Source: Sperchopsis tessellata
Lineage: Eukaryota > Arthropoda > Insecta > Coleoptera > Hydrophilidae
NCBI GenBank assembly: GCA_033557685.1
Contig: JAWQRN010000635.1
Coordinates: 1 to 27,584 of the forward strand
Reading direction: 5' to 3'
Length of the DNA: 27,584 nucleotides
A program made the position numbers and the translations under genes. Each line of letters opens with the position of its first letter. Position 1 is the stretch's first letter. Below, one piece after another: positions 1 to 10,575 of this stretch. The notes below the pieces were generated by a model, which did no database searches, was not told the DNA's origin, and was given only the letters and a program-made list of their open reading frames with translations.

Positions 1-1192
1 CATTTCTGTATTTAATATATCGACTTGACCGGTTTGCTTGATATTTGATTTTCATCAAATATTAAAATTACCCATTTATTTTGGTTTTTAATTTTAATTT
101 AATTTTGATTTTTGTAATTTTGATTCAACAAAATTTAGTTGCACAAATAAATAATTTTCTGAGCATATAAAACATTTAAGAAGTAAGTGAAATTCACGTA
201 ATTTTTACTATACAATGTACTCTGAATTGTATATTCTTTTGTTCATGATTCTGTATCATAAATAGTGTCAGTTAAATTACCACCATGTTTTTCCCAACAT
301 ATCGCCTAAAATTTATAAAAAATAACCTAAAATTTTGGTTAAAAGCAATTTAAAATTAATAGGGTGTTTATTTTCACAAATGATAAAGGACGGAAATTTT
401 GTATGTTAAATCCGAAGTCCGTTAAATCAAGGTCCGGAAAAAAAAGGGTTCACTATATTGACATATCAGATGTAAACCAGTATCAAAAATTCTTTAAGAA
501 AAAGTAAATGAGAAGTACATTGGGAATTCTATTTTTGAAAAATATAGGCAAGTTGTCTCTCAAAACATGTTATTACAAATTATTTTATTATAACTACTAC
601 TTTCGAACCACTTACCAAATCTGCACAGCTCAAATAAAATGTAAAAATCAAAGAAACTATTAAAACAAATGTAAAATACAAAATACATTATTATAAAAAC
701 TAAAGAGGGTCAAAATTCTTAACAGCTTTATATCTAGAGGGACCAAAAGGGAGGCATTGTAGTGTTCGATAAAAAAGTGACAGGTTATGCATATGAGACC
801 ATATGGTTCTGTTGGTATATATAGACCAATATCTCTCCGTTCATGAACTTTTCAATCAAATTGTAAGTTTTCTGAAAGCAAAATATTATTGTGCAGGGAC
901 CAGTTTAAAACTTGAAAGAACCAGTCTACTGTCAATGTGATTACATCATTTATGGATGAGATTTCGAAGTATGGTGAGCTGATTCAGAGAGTTGACAAGG
1001 TTATTTAAGATATACTATGATAAAGCATTGCAACTATGAAGAAATGCCTTTGAGCACCTCTGTATCAAAAAGGCAAAGTTCATTATAAATCTATTTAGTA
1101 AGTAAAATACAATTGATAAAATTTCAAAACGTTGTATTTTTCAGAAAGGCTATATTATATTTATACTTGTTTCACAGCATTTTCTGTTTTAG
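1..1192. other. AT-rich intronic or 5' flank, no gene seen
   Basis: This stretch precedes the first recognisable NPC1 exon. I found no open frame resembling the signal peptide or the first cysteine-rich segment of NPC1, so that exon should lie further upstream. No transposon coding motif was recognised here. Confidence 0.5.
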
Positions 1193-1414
1193 GTTACCCA
1201 AATGAAAACCCACCATTATGTTGTGACATGGACCAAGTTGTAACTATGATTAAAGGTTTCGAAATGACTTCAATTATGGCTAGGTGCCCAACATGTCGTA
1301 AAAATTTACTTTCACATCTGTGTTTCTTTTCTTGTGGACCATATCAATCAGAATATGTACATCCAACTAAAGTTAGTGATAAAAATGGTACCATTAACGG
1401 TGTTGATAAGGGAA
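1193..1414 (+). CDS. NPC1: NPC1 exon, N-terminal sterol-binding domain (first part)
   Basis: This 222-nt exon encodes part of the luminal N-terminal domain that binds cholesterol. Visible family marks are LCCD, the ARCPTC segment, and LLSHLCFFSCGPYQSEYV, the counterpart of the conserved NLL..FC..TC.P.QS.F stretch. An N-glycosylation sequon (NGT) lies near the end. The acceptor follows a pyrimidine tract (ttctgttttag, AG at 1191-1192) and the donor is GTAAGT at 1415. The exon starts with two bases of a split codon and ends with one base, which the next exon completes to Asn. The frame stays open upstream and downstream but that extra sequence is intronic. Upstream exon(s) are outside the window. 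Confidence 0.95.
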
Positions 1415-1689
1415 GTAAGTACCTCAACTTCTACATTTAAGAACCTTTGTTAGGGGAAATAATGACAAAATCATGCTGTTTAATTTTGTGTGAGTATTTT
1501 TTTTATGTTCCTATTTGAAATTAGTACTCTATTATATTATATCAAATTGTGTCTACAGATTGCAATTGAGAATTTACTCATCAAGAATTTTGCAGGAAAT
1601 TCTAGAATAGTCCAAAGGTAGCAGATTATTGAAAATCAAAAAATACTGCACAGGAAGTGTGTTCATATAATATAATATTTTTAGAGTTA

Positions 1690-2280
1690 CAGGGGGCCCA
1701 GTCACAAATCGAATAGGATGTATGTCGGAAAAAGTACAAAATAATTAATCGTACTAATATCATATTTTAATAACTAATTAAATAGACGAAAACAAACGAG
1801 CGGGCCCAGCTAACTACCATGCTTAGTATAAAATAATCTAAGCGAGCTAACGCCATATAAGCTAGACAAAAAAGAATGTACGGTTGACACAATTCTAATG
1901 ATCACAACGTGTAACAATAGATAGATAAATAGAAAGATTTATTTAAGCCATAAATACATAAGTGTATAAATAAAATAAAATACTGTTACAAAACTACTGC
2001 CGAACCTCTACGCCACTGAGCGTAACATGCAAATATTTGAACCCGCACATGCATCTACAAGAAGGAAAATGAGACATTTATGAATGGGAACCCCCCTGAG
2101 CTGTTTCCAGAAGGGATTTCCAAAAGCGAATATAAGCCACAGACGTGGATGGCAATGGGCAGTTCAACTACAAGGGTACTACTTGCTGTTTGGCAACGGA
2201 TTTAACAGACGATTCATTTTCCCGCAATAAATACTCTGTCGTTATAAACTACTGACTTTAACCCATAAAAACATAGCAGT
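1690..2280 (+). repeat. possible 5' LTR and primer-binding region of gypsy relic
   Basis: This block is less AT-rich than its surroundings and lies just before the gypsy gag/pol relic. It starts near a GGGGGCCCAG motif, contains a TATA-like ATATAAGCC (about 2129) and an AATAAA (about 2226), and ends near GCAGTGGCATCAAGC, which resembles the primer-binding region of arthropod gypsy elements. I found no matching 3' LTR in the window, so the limits are guesses and the identity is an inference from position and motifs. Confidence 0.35.
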
Positions 2281-2306
2281 GGCATCAAGCATGTCAACTA
2301 AAAGAA

Positions 2307-2516
2307 ATGTCACACACAGAAGAGAAAGCAGAAGAATCTTTGAACTTAAAACAAATTCTGTTTATATTCTATAACATGCTAGCAGAAAATTATAAAAATT
2401 TAGAAAGTAAAATTTTAGAAGGACCGAAAATAAAATACAAAGTAAACTGGAAGAGAATTTCAGAAGAACTGAAAATAATTTTAGAGCATTTTAAAAGAAA
2501 ATGGAACAGAACCTAG
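2307..2516 (+). pseudogene. gag-like, lysine-rich coiled-coil fragment
   Basis: A 69-codon open frame, rich in Lys and Glu with a heptad-like pattern of hydrophobic residues (ISEELKIILEHFKRKW near its end), stops just upstream of the gypsy pol relic. Its place between the presumed LTR and the protease region fits a remnant of gag. The sequence itself is too short and low in complexity to recognise a family; related Lys-rich coding-like sequence with stops continues to about 2700. Confidence 0.3.
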
Positions 2517-2715
2517 AAGAAAGTTAAATAAAGGAAAAAATTCCTAAATATTTGAGACAAAAATTTGGATAGCAAAAATAGAACAGAAACTAGAAGAAAC
2601 AAAGACAAAGTAGAACAAAGGTAGTAAAAAATTCTAGAACTTTGAACTTGAAAGTTTAAACAGTAAATAAAAAGGTGAAAAAACATTACAATCCCTCAGA
2701 GAAGAGTATAGTGAA

Positions 2716-3290
2716 ATGAGACATCGAGTATTTCTCAAAGAAACCATTCACTACTTCATTATAGCTGACTGGCTAGAGAATAAATTTGATGGTCTGGGCC
2801 TTCCTGGATCTAAGCTAATCAGCGGCACCTACTTACCAATGATCCAAGCTATGACTGAAAACAAAATAGACGATTGCGGGTTGGGCCTGACAGAATCTTA
2901 TATGAATCATCCAATCAAGAAAGAAGTTCTTGTAGAGAACCTAGTTAGATGCCAAAATATAATTCTAGTTCGTATCTTGGACGCCAATGGGTCTTAATAA
3001 AGGAAAAGTATTAAGAACACTAGAAACAGTAATCTGAATTTCCCGATTTGGGGAAGATGTAGTGCACATAAATGTGTGTCCAAAATTATGTGAAGAAATT
3101 TAAAACAATATTTTGATAATTTTAAGAATTTATCACCCACAGAAGAAAAACAAGTGATACATTTTCTAAGGAAATTCCAAGATATATTTGTAGCTAGAGA
3201 GGAAGACTGCGATTGTACCAATATGGTACAATACAAGATCGACACTGGAAGTGTCACTGCAATTAACTAGCATCCAAGACGTTTTTCCCT
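2716..3290 (+). pseudogene. gypsy pol relic: protease end, linker and start of RT
   Basis: The open frame 2716-2997 ends in LVENLVRCQNIILVRILDAN, which resembles the stretch between protease and reverse transcriptase in Ty3/gypsy Pol. After a frame change, about 3121-3267 reads LSPTEEKQVIHFLRKFQDIF followed by QYKIDTG, the usual lead-in to gypsy RT, and then a TAG at 3268. Only a short RRFSLA-like piece follows before RNase H sequence begins. The RT fingers and palm, with the YxDD site, are therefore missing: a large internal deletion. The element cannot be active. Confidence 0.75.
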
Positions 3291-3299
3291 GGCCACTCT

Positions 3300-3600
3300 C
3301 ACAAGTACAAAATGTCAAAAAACAGTGATTATTTACATCAGCAAAACACTCTCAAAGCCTGAAAAGAACTACATAAGTGCTTATATGGAAGGCTAGTTAA
3401 AACGGATCATGCTGCCCTACGATGATGTCTTCACTTTAAAAATTCAGAAGGTTAAATTGCTAGTTGGTTCGAAAGACTCCTAAGATATCGCTTTATCGCC
3501 TAAAATTGTAAAGGTAAGATTCATAACAATGCCGATGCTCTGTCAAGAAGATCCTGCCCATTGGAGTGTAAACATTGCAAGCATTGAAGAAAGAACAGAG
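3300..3600 (+). pseudogene. gypsy pol relic: RNase H domain
   Basis: Read across frames, this part contains SKTLSKPEKNY, RTDHAALR, FKNSEG, SWFERL and NADALSRR in the order found in gypsy RNase H, then a CKHC end. At least four in-frame stops interrupt it. It joins directly to the stub of RT on its left, which shows that the middle of RT was deleted, and runs on into the integrase zinc-binding region on its right. Confidence 0.8.
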
Positions 3601-3639
3601 ATGCTGACAGTCCCTCGCATAACAGTTGAGGTCGAAGGA

Positions 3640-4830
3640 TGAACAGACAAGGAAATATAAAGAGCACAAGTAAAAGATCAAGACCTACAACTAGTCCTGA
3701 ACTGAAAACAGCAAGGACGACGGCCAGCATGGGAAGAAGTAGCCAACGAGAGCCAAACGGTGAAAACATGCTGGGCACAGTGGAACTCACTGAAGATGGC
3801 AAATAGATTGTTGAAGAAGGTCCTAGAGAATGAAGTGGGAATTGAAAAGATCATACAGCTGGTGTTACCTAAAAAGAAATTTTAGAAGAAATACACAATG
3901 GGAGTTCCGGAGGCCATTTAGATGTAAGAATAACAATTGAGATAGCTCTAGAACGGTTTTAAAAGGTCAATTCCCACAATGATGTTGAAAAATGGTGTCA
4001 CCAATACACTGCATGTACAGCAGCTAATGGTCCAGAAGGAAAAGAAATGCTCTGATGAAGCAGTATAATGTAGGAAGCCCTTTCAAGAGAATTGCTATAG
4101 ACAGAGCTGGGCCCTTCCCACAGACTGATACTGGCAACAATTACATACTGGTCTCCATGGATTATTTCAGTAAATTGGTTGAAGCATATGCCGTCCTAAA
4201 CCAGGAAGCCTCGATGGCAGATGTGTTGGTTAAAGAATTTTTCAGTAGATTTGGGGTGCCTCTGGAACTGCATTCTGACAAGAGAAGAAGCTCTGAATAG
4301 AGCAAAACATGATCAGATATGTATTTAAAGTTGTTTCCACACATCAAAGAGATTTGGACCTGTATATCCATCTATTTTTAATGGCTCATCACTCAGATGT
4401 TAATGAAACAAGTCAGCACACTTCAGCTAGAGTGACTTTTGGAAGAGATATGAGATTTCTTGGATGCTTAATTTTTGGCAGCCGACGCAGTTAAAAAAAA
4501 TTCAGGTGATTATTATGTTGACAACCTAAGAAGGTAGATGAACGACATTCACAATCTTGTCAGACACAACATTCAGATTGCAAGTGATAGAATGAAGGAA
4601 AGATGCGATCTGGTCTGGATGTATAATCCACAATACCAGAAAGGTCCATGCTCCAAACTGCAATCAACCTGGAAGGGATCTTTTGAAATAGTAATGAAAA
4701 TTAATAACATGATACATCAAATCATGAAACTACCATCAAGAAAACAAATAGTCATATACTACTACTGTAGCCTAGCCCCATGCACCAGCTTCCAAGAAGG
4801 AGAATATCGTCGGGTTGAGAAATTTCAAGT
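3640..4830 (+). pseudogene. gypsy integrase relic (zinc domain, core, C-terminus)
   Basis: Integrase inserts retrotransposon DNA into the host genome. The zinc-binding part appears as HNGSSGGHLDV (about 3895-3930) and WCHQYTAC, where one expected Cys reads Tyr. The catalytic core starts at 4055: the first Asp is at 4100-4102 (AIDRAGPFP) and the second at 4277-4279 (LHSD). The segment with the catalytic Glu is missing: sequence jumps from shortly after LHSD to KVVSTHQRDLD. The C-terminal region follows (VTFGRDMRF, ASDRMKERCD, YNPQYQKG, KLQSTWKGSFEIV, SLAPC). Stops and frame changes are frequent. The match to arthropod gypsy Pol is strong; the element is dead. Confidence 0.88.
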
Positions 4831-4905
4831 TCAGGATGAAGGGGAGTTTGAGTCATTCCTGAAGAGTCAGGAAGGCTATCAGCTAGATTTTAAAGTGATG
4901 GCAGA

Positions 4906-5058
4906 GATCTTTTTGATGCCAATCAGGAATGATTACTGGCACACTGTGTAGCAGTTGATCTGAATCTGTCCTGGGATATTGCTAAAGAGTTACACACAAG
5001 GTTTCAAGGATTTGATGAACTACATAATCAAGTAGAATTCAGTCTTGAAATGAAGTAG
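4906..5058 (+). pseudogene. macro-domain-like segment (OARD1/ALC1 type), fragment
   Basis: Macro domains bind or hydrolyse ADP-ribose. The frame starting at 4906 reads DLFDANQE, a TGA at 4930, then LLAHCVAVDL, WDIAKELHTRFQGFDELHNQ and a TAG at 5056. This lines up with the OARD1-type pattern GDLF...SLAHC.S.D...GAGIA..FK..FGG..EL..Q. The phosphate-binding GxGIA reads SWDIA, so the Gly residues are lost. Just upstream, in another frame, YQLDFKVMA could be the first strand, joined by a frameshift near 4905. It follows the integrase C-terminus by only about 75 nt and lies on the same strand. A LINE fragment cuts it off at about 5051. Confidence 0.7.
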
Positions 5059-5310
5059 CTGAGTTTTCGCTTCTTTCATAGCCAGACCATTGGATCTAAA
5101 CCACTCAGCAGCCGCAATAAGGCACACGTGTATCTAGATGCTCTAATCCTCTGCCCTCCAACCTCTATGCCAGAAGATGGTGTCATCCACAAAAATGACA
5201 GATCTACATTCCACATTTCTTGGCCAGTCATTAACAAATGTATAAAAAAGAGCGGGCTGAGTATAAACCTTTGTGGAACTCCCAACCTCACATCACACAT
5301 ACCATCACTA
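5051..5310 (-). pseudogene. LINE reverse transcriptase fragment (palm, jockey-like)
   Basis: On the - strand, GVPQRFILSPLFFI (5282 downwards) is motif 4 of a non-LTR RT. A frame change then gives FVNDWPRNVECRSVIFVDD, with the catalytic FVDD encoded at 5182-5193, and finally AAAEWFRSNGLAMKEAKTQL near 5060-5125. At least two frameshifts break it. It starts abruptly against the end of the macro-domain relic and may be the same family as the LINE pieces at 6497-8400. Confidence 0.8.
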
Positions 5311-6496
5311 TCAATCAATCGATTCAATTTGAATAAAAAAATACAAAATCTATGGTATAAAATTTACCATATAAAAACGACAAAGATACATTTAAAGCAC
5401 AAAATCTACAAAGATTTTCCCACAAACTCACAATCAACCATGATATCATGCTCAAAGCTATGCGAAGCCAGATCAATCAAAAACCTCTGCAATCTCACAT
5501 TCAATTGTTTTCCTAGATCCGTGTAATTTTGTTAATGAATTTTAATCCCCAATAGTTAATAGCTGATGTGCTGTAACTTATTCTGTGACATGGTACTAAC
5601 AGCTGCCCCTTTCCATGTGTATTGTACGCAAGTACATCATCATAGGTTAATTGATTTTGTTGGTTCATGTGCAACAAAACAAGTAAATATATATTGCGAA
5701 GAATCACGATTTCAAGCCTTCTAAATACAAGCTTAGAATGCTCCACGGCAGGTACTGATGTCAGTACATGCTTTTTTTATGGCTAGATGTGTTTCACAGC
5801 AATAATACATAAAATAACTGGCTATGGACATTTCTTTGGGGGTTAACTGAAATTATTTACGGATTGAAAATGTACTCCGAGCCAATATATCACAGACCCT
5901 AAATATATTTGTCTCCCAAGTAAGCCTACAGTACAACCATCAACCTAAAAACTTCACATTCAAAATAGGAAGTAGTCTGCACACTAAGTTTGACATTTCG
6001 AGAGAAGATTGAACCTCTCCAAACATGTTCACTGCATGCAAGATAGATCCACTAACACACTTTGCAACATACTTGATCGTCATCATGCTTATGTCATAAT
6101 AGGCCTGGAAATTTGAACTTTTAAAATTCATTCGCAAAACTTCATCCTTATTAGTTGCTATTAGATAAAATGAACTTTCTATATTCTCTTGGTTCTTCAA
6201 ATACTGTTAGTAACTGACTTTAGATGATTTGAGTCACTCAAATTTCCTTTGCCACACCACCAAAATAATCATTCAGAATATTTGGTTTTATTGCTGTTTT
6301 TGTTTATCTCCATTACTTTTCTTGAGTAATATTCCTTTTTATAAGCTTTTAACTAGGATCTTGTGCCATCAGTTTAATGTCGGTGGTGGATTGCTTGTAG
6401 GTTATGAAGAATGTTTTTCATTTCTCTAAGATCATCACCAAATTCAGAACCTACCACCTAGCTTTGTACTTTTTAAAGGAAAATTTGACTCGACCT
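5311..6496. other. intronic, no recognisable gene
   Basis: Short open frames occur on both strands, for example 86 codons on the - strand at 5940-6200, but none shows a domain I recognise. The region lies between two LINE pieces of the same strand and may be decayed LINE sequence. Confidence 0.4.
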
Positions 6497-6751
6497 TCAT
6501 TTATAATGTATTCTGGTAAATTTTAAATAATTCAATACCATTGTTGTGTAAATTTGGTCCCAGTTTGTTGCTGACATAACTCGTATGAAATTGTTAATAT
6601 TTTTTTGTAAATATCTTCTTGGTGTGACACATACTTCAGTTTCCTTGGATAAGAACACAGACAGTTTCTGACCCTCATGATCACATAATGCCATAGCTAT
6701 TACTTCGGAAACATAGTGCAATGCAAATTTAACAAAATTATTATTACGCAT
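6497..6751 (-). pseudogene. LINE endonuclease end and EN-RT linker fragment
   Basis: This 84-codon - strand frame has CDHEGQKLSV, similar to the SDHxxQ end of AP-endonuclease domains in jockey-type LINEs, then PRRYLQKNINNFI and ATNWDQIY, typical of the linker between endonuclease and RT. In an intact element this piece would come before RT, yet here it lies downstream (on the - strand) of the RT start at 7020-7290. That means either a rearrangement or a second copy. Confidence 0.6.
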
Positions 6752-7019
6752 TTATGTGAAGACTTCTTCATTTATACGGCGGCTTCATGTACTCTCTGAA
6801 CAAGTTGTAGGAATGCATAAGGTCTAGTATTACAGTTGCCTATCTTTCACACTTTTCAAGAAAATCACAATTAAAATCTACCACCACCACAGTAATTTTA
6901 ATACTACCTCTAGCTTATTTGTGTTGAGTTAAAATCAAAACACGGAGATCTATGTATGCATATAACAGTATAGTTCATCAACTTAATGACATAAGAGGCA
7001 ATGTAAAATTAAAACCATG

Positions 7020-7290
7020 CCTCATAATTAAGTCAAGTAGAACCACAACAGGAGCCGACAAACTGCCCGTAGACCATAGTGTTCTGCCTTTTGCATAAAT
7101 GTTTCATGGGGCATGCAGTCGAAGGCCTGAGTAAATTTAAAAATTAGAGCTTATCCACGCTTCGAACACTCAATTTCCTCCATCACGTCTTCAACCAAAG
7201 TTTCAACTGCTAAAGTTGCATTACGTTCCCTTCAAAATCTAACCTGCTTACCTACAAGGATGCCACATGCCTCCAGAAAACAGCATCTGG
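7020..7290 (-). pseudogene. LINE RT N-terminal fragment
   Basis: The - strand frame reads GILVGKQVRF, a stop at 7232-7234, then RERNATLAVETLVEDVMEE and, after another stop, TQAFDCMPHETFMQKAEHYG. These correspond to RT motifs 1-3 of jockey-type LINEs (the catalytic-Asp motif FDF.QAFDC.PHE and LYGLRG); the first catalytic Asp position is disturbed because FDFTQ reads FKFTQ. It is joined in the same frame to an endonuclease piece at 7300-7477, so the C-terminal half of the endonuclease has been deleted between them. Confidence 0.75.
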
Positions 7291-7299
7291 TGGGATATC

Positions 7300-7477
7300 T
7301 TATGAAAACACCCCCATGAATAAACTGCTCGCGTGCATAAAACGCTGCCAATTTATAATTACGCAAATCAAAAACTTGTATGTTATCTGCTATTTGCCAG
7401 TATTCCAATGGGAATATAATGCTCAAACTATTTTGATGGGCTAAAATTTCAAGGGCTTCTATTTTATAGCTATGCAC
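7300..7477 (-). pseudogene. LINE endonuclease N-terminal fragment
   Basis: The - strand frame from 7477 contains a degenerate LEILAHQNSLSII followed by YKLAAFYAREQFIHGGVFI. The last part matches the Y.L...Y.R....GGV.I segment of the AP-type endonuclease in jockey-superfamily LINEs. The usual E.W motif is read as EYW. The frame continues straight into RT sequence at about 7290. Confidence 0.6.
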
Positions 7478-7739
7478 TGGATATTTAAGTGCATTATAGC
7501 CACTAATGAAGTGTTACATTAATCATCCGGAATGTGGTTTACTTTCCCTTCTCCGTGGGTGTTTGTAGCCTCAATAAAAAACGGTCCAATAAAGCACCTT
7601 TAGGCCAAAAATTTGGGTGCTTCAAGTCGACCATCAGAACAAAAGGAACGGATACCTTGAAAAAGCTGAAATACATAGGGTATTTTTACTCCGAACTACA
7701 TCTTCTATATAGTTTTCTAATAAAAGTTGCTCAATCATC

Positions 7740-8400
7740 TACACTGTCATGTCTTCTGCCACTTTTTGTATATATATATATGGAAGTGAGCTATTTTCGT
7801 GACTCCCTTAACCATAGTAGATTCACTACTACCAACGAAAACATTTTTTCCCCTACTACCAGGACCGCCCTTTCGCAACTGAGCCTTTTTCTTATATTTC
7901 ATTTTCTTGCACTCTATCTTGATTTGGTTGAACATTTCTATCTTTTCCAAATTTATAATTTCTTCCATTAATTGTTCTTTACGAGTCTAAATCTCGCTTC
8001 TCATGGCAGTGATATCCTCACTTCTCCTGGGAAGAATAGATCTAGTATTCTGTGAAATGGACTTCATTCTTACATTATTGTATCCATTCAACACCGGTGT
8101 CAAGGTTATAACCTTATGCCCATCTGTAATCACAGCGCTCTCTGTGACAGCTAGTCAATGTATACCATTTATGTTTATATCTGCCTTTTTTAGGCAATTT
8201 AGGCTTTAATGAAGCAATTTCTATTTCAAATTTTCCATTCCATTTCAATAATGTTTCCACTATGTTCTCAAAAAATTCTTTACTAAATTTGAACTGGAAT
8301 TGCACATTTTCAGCTTAAAATTGTAATTTCTTATTGAGATGTTAAACATTTTCATAGGATGACGAATTTTCTAACTTTTTCATGATTTCATCGCCTCATG
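7740..8400 (-). pseudogene. probable LINE ORF1 (gag-like coiled coil) relic
   Basis: Reading the - strand downwards, a broken frame has a Lys/Glu-rich coiled-coil start (about 8375-8160), then MRSEI, a stop, and TRKEQLMEEIINLEKIEMF, like the coiled coil and N/R boundary of LINE ORF1, and finally KNVFVGSSES and VKGVTKIAHFHI, similar to the start of the RNA-binding fold in jockey-type ORF1. It lies where ORF1 should be, upstream of the endonuclease piece at 7477. At least four stops interrupt it. The call rests mostly on position and pattern. Confidence 0.5.
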
Positions 8401-8649
8401 TTGTTGCTATTCTGACAGAATTATAAATGAAAACTTTTTAAATTTTAAAATGTTATTTTATAAAAATGCAGTTCTATATGTGAGCATAGTTAGATAATTC
8501 CTGTTTTCCTTTTTATATTATGAATACCAGTATTTTATCAAGTATTATTTTCAAGTTATACTTAATGTGGAAAACATAAGAATATGTAGTTAGTCCTCAG
8601 TTTTTTACTTGCTCGTGCAAAATATCTTTATTTACATTCAAAAGTAACT

Positions 8650-8965
8650 TTGTGGGACTTACCCAAGATGCTCAATGACGTACAATTATTTTAGTACTTT
8701 ACTAGTACCTCATCAGCACCATTGAGAAGCTGATATTTTCAGTACTCTTACAGAATAATATGCTTATGAGACCTACCGAAAATGCCAGCTCGACAACATA
8801 TAGATATCACAATTCTTTGTAAGTACCTCATCAGTGCCATCGGGCAGCTCACATCTTTAGTAATCTCGTAAGTTAAGGTTAACTTGCTAACAGACAATAA
8901 TGTACATGCAAAACTAAGATTATGAGCTATTTCAGAATGTTCCCAGTACCCCATCTATATTACCA
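8650..8965. repeat. degenerate tandem repeat, unit about 115-123 bp
   Basis: The motif AGTACCTCATCAG recurs at 8704 and 8822, with a weaker AGTACCCCATC at 8945. A second motif (GGGACTTACC..AATGC, then GAGACCTACC..AATGCC) recurs at 8654 and 8768. Spacings of 114, 118 and 123 suggest two to three old tandem copies. No coding signal is seen. Confidence 0.5.
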
Positions 8966-10575
8966 AAAAGCATACACATTGATGTAGGTGTGAGATTTAT
9001 CAAAGATCAGTGAAGTTTTAATAGTTGCATAAATCTCTTCAAATCAACATTTATGTTATAGTTTAAGGGGCCTGTTACATATATATACAACAAATTTAGA
9101 TTTAATAGGTGTAGGGTTGTATCGACAGTTGTCTCAAAAATATTAGCTGAATACCACTGAGTAGTTCAATACAGAAACTTTTTACTTAAGGCTTACATCA
9201 CAGTCTAGACACACATGTTAATATTAATAATAGGATCGTGCCCTTTTTTTTGTTAATGAAAATTTCTTATATAGTTTGATTAATTGCTTAAAACCTTAAT
9301 TTATCGTGAAAAAAACAGGTGTCCCATATCAGTTAAATCTTGCACCTACTTTGTGAAATCACAAGTAGCTATAATGAAAATGTTTCTGCTATTACTATCT
9401 ATTTTGAAGTTATCTACGGTATCCATACAAATCTACCAGGCGCAAAGATCATACCGAAATTTTAATCAAAAGCTGATAAAACAAATACACATTTGAGATG
9501 AGAACAATAAGAAGTAACGGCAAATTTTAAGCAATGTTTTGTACATTCTTGTAAAAATAACACTTATTCAACACCCAATAAAGATTTATTTTCATCCCTC
9601 CAACCAATGAATGAAAAAATGTATTTATAAATTACTCTTATATGGTAATATATGAACAGTAAAGTTGAACCGGCATATATGAGTATGCATGGTAGTCAAA
9701 TTTCCGCCAAAGATATATATTTAATTTACTTACTAGATAGCAATATTGTACCTACTTACTTTCCTTCAACAAAATCTGACGTACTGATAGACTTCGATCA
9801 ATCGTTCAAGGAAATAGATCAAGGGAGGGCTGTACATGCCCCTTACATTTGACAAGGTACTTTCAGAGCAGCTGCTATGCAAAATTAACACTTTGGAGTT
9901 TAGGCTTATATATAAACTGCATTGAATACTTTCTTAATATTTGTGAATTACAAATGAAAGATAATGATCATTAATGTACACCTTATAACAACTTAAGGAA
10001 CAGTGCTTTTTGTAACATTTATCAGTAATCTATATCAACATCCCACTTTTTACTGACAACACTAAAATGCAACCGCAACCTGCAACTAAAAGACATTTTA
10101 AATACACAGCGCTTTAAACATCCTATCATGGATCTGCAATAAAAGGTATTGAAAAAATCAAACAAACATCCAGTACCAACCAAAAACTGATTATATTATC
10201 AAGTAATCGTATACAATCATTACTCATTTAATAAATCATTGATTAATCGACTATGGTTAAAAACTTATTACCACTGATTAAAACAATTATTTAAGTGAAT
10301 AAAAATTCTCAACCAGACAGACTAAGAAATGAATTATCACTGTTTGCAACATCTGTATCAATCCAATCAATGTTATATGTACTTAATCTCATGTGAGAGA
10401 TAGCAAACATTCATATTGCTGTTATTTTAAATCTATTGATATCTTTGTTGCATGAAATTATCTCCAAAAATAAAAAAAACTTATAATCATATTACCAATC
10501 CATATAAAATAGTACTTTTTTTTGATATTTGTGTCTTTATGCTAAAAGTATCTTACATAAAAAATGGTTTTACAG
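8966..10575. other. end of the long NPC1 intron, nothing recognised
   Basis: AT-rich sequence with only short open frames (for example 9652-9852 +). The pyrimidine-rich tail before 10575 (ggttttacag) forms the acceptor of the next NPC1 exon. Confidence 0.45.

Noticed and set aside
1132..1192. Upstream extension of the first NPC1 exon frame
   Set aside because: It starts with a non-ATG codon, is AT-rich, and lies before a good acceptor at 1191-1192; it is intron.
3521..3802. - strand ORF of 93 codons with a hydrophobic stretch
   Set aside because: It is the shadow of the gypsy RNase H and integrase relic on the other strand.
5128..5526. + strand ORF of 132 codons
   Set aside because: Its first part is the complement of LINE RT palm sequence; the rest is Lys/Asn-rich AT-rich sequence.
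7534..7971. + strand ORF of 145 codons, the second longest in the window
   Set aside because: It runs opposite to the LINE ORF1 relic, has no recognisable domain and looks like an antisense shadow plus chance.
10452..10575. ATG-started extension before the NPC1 exon at 10576
   Set aside because: Intron sequence; the phase and acceptor place the exon start at 10576.
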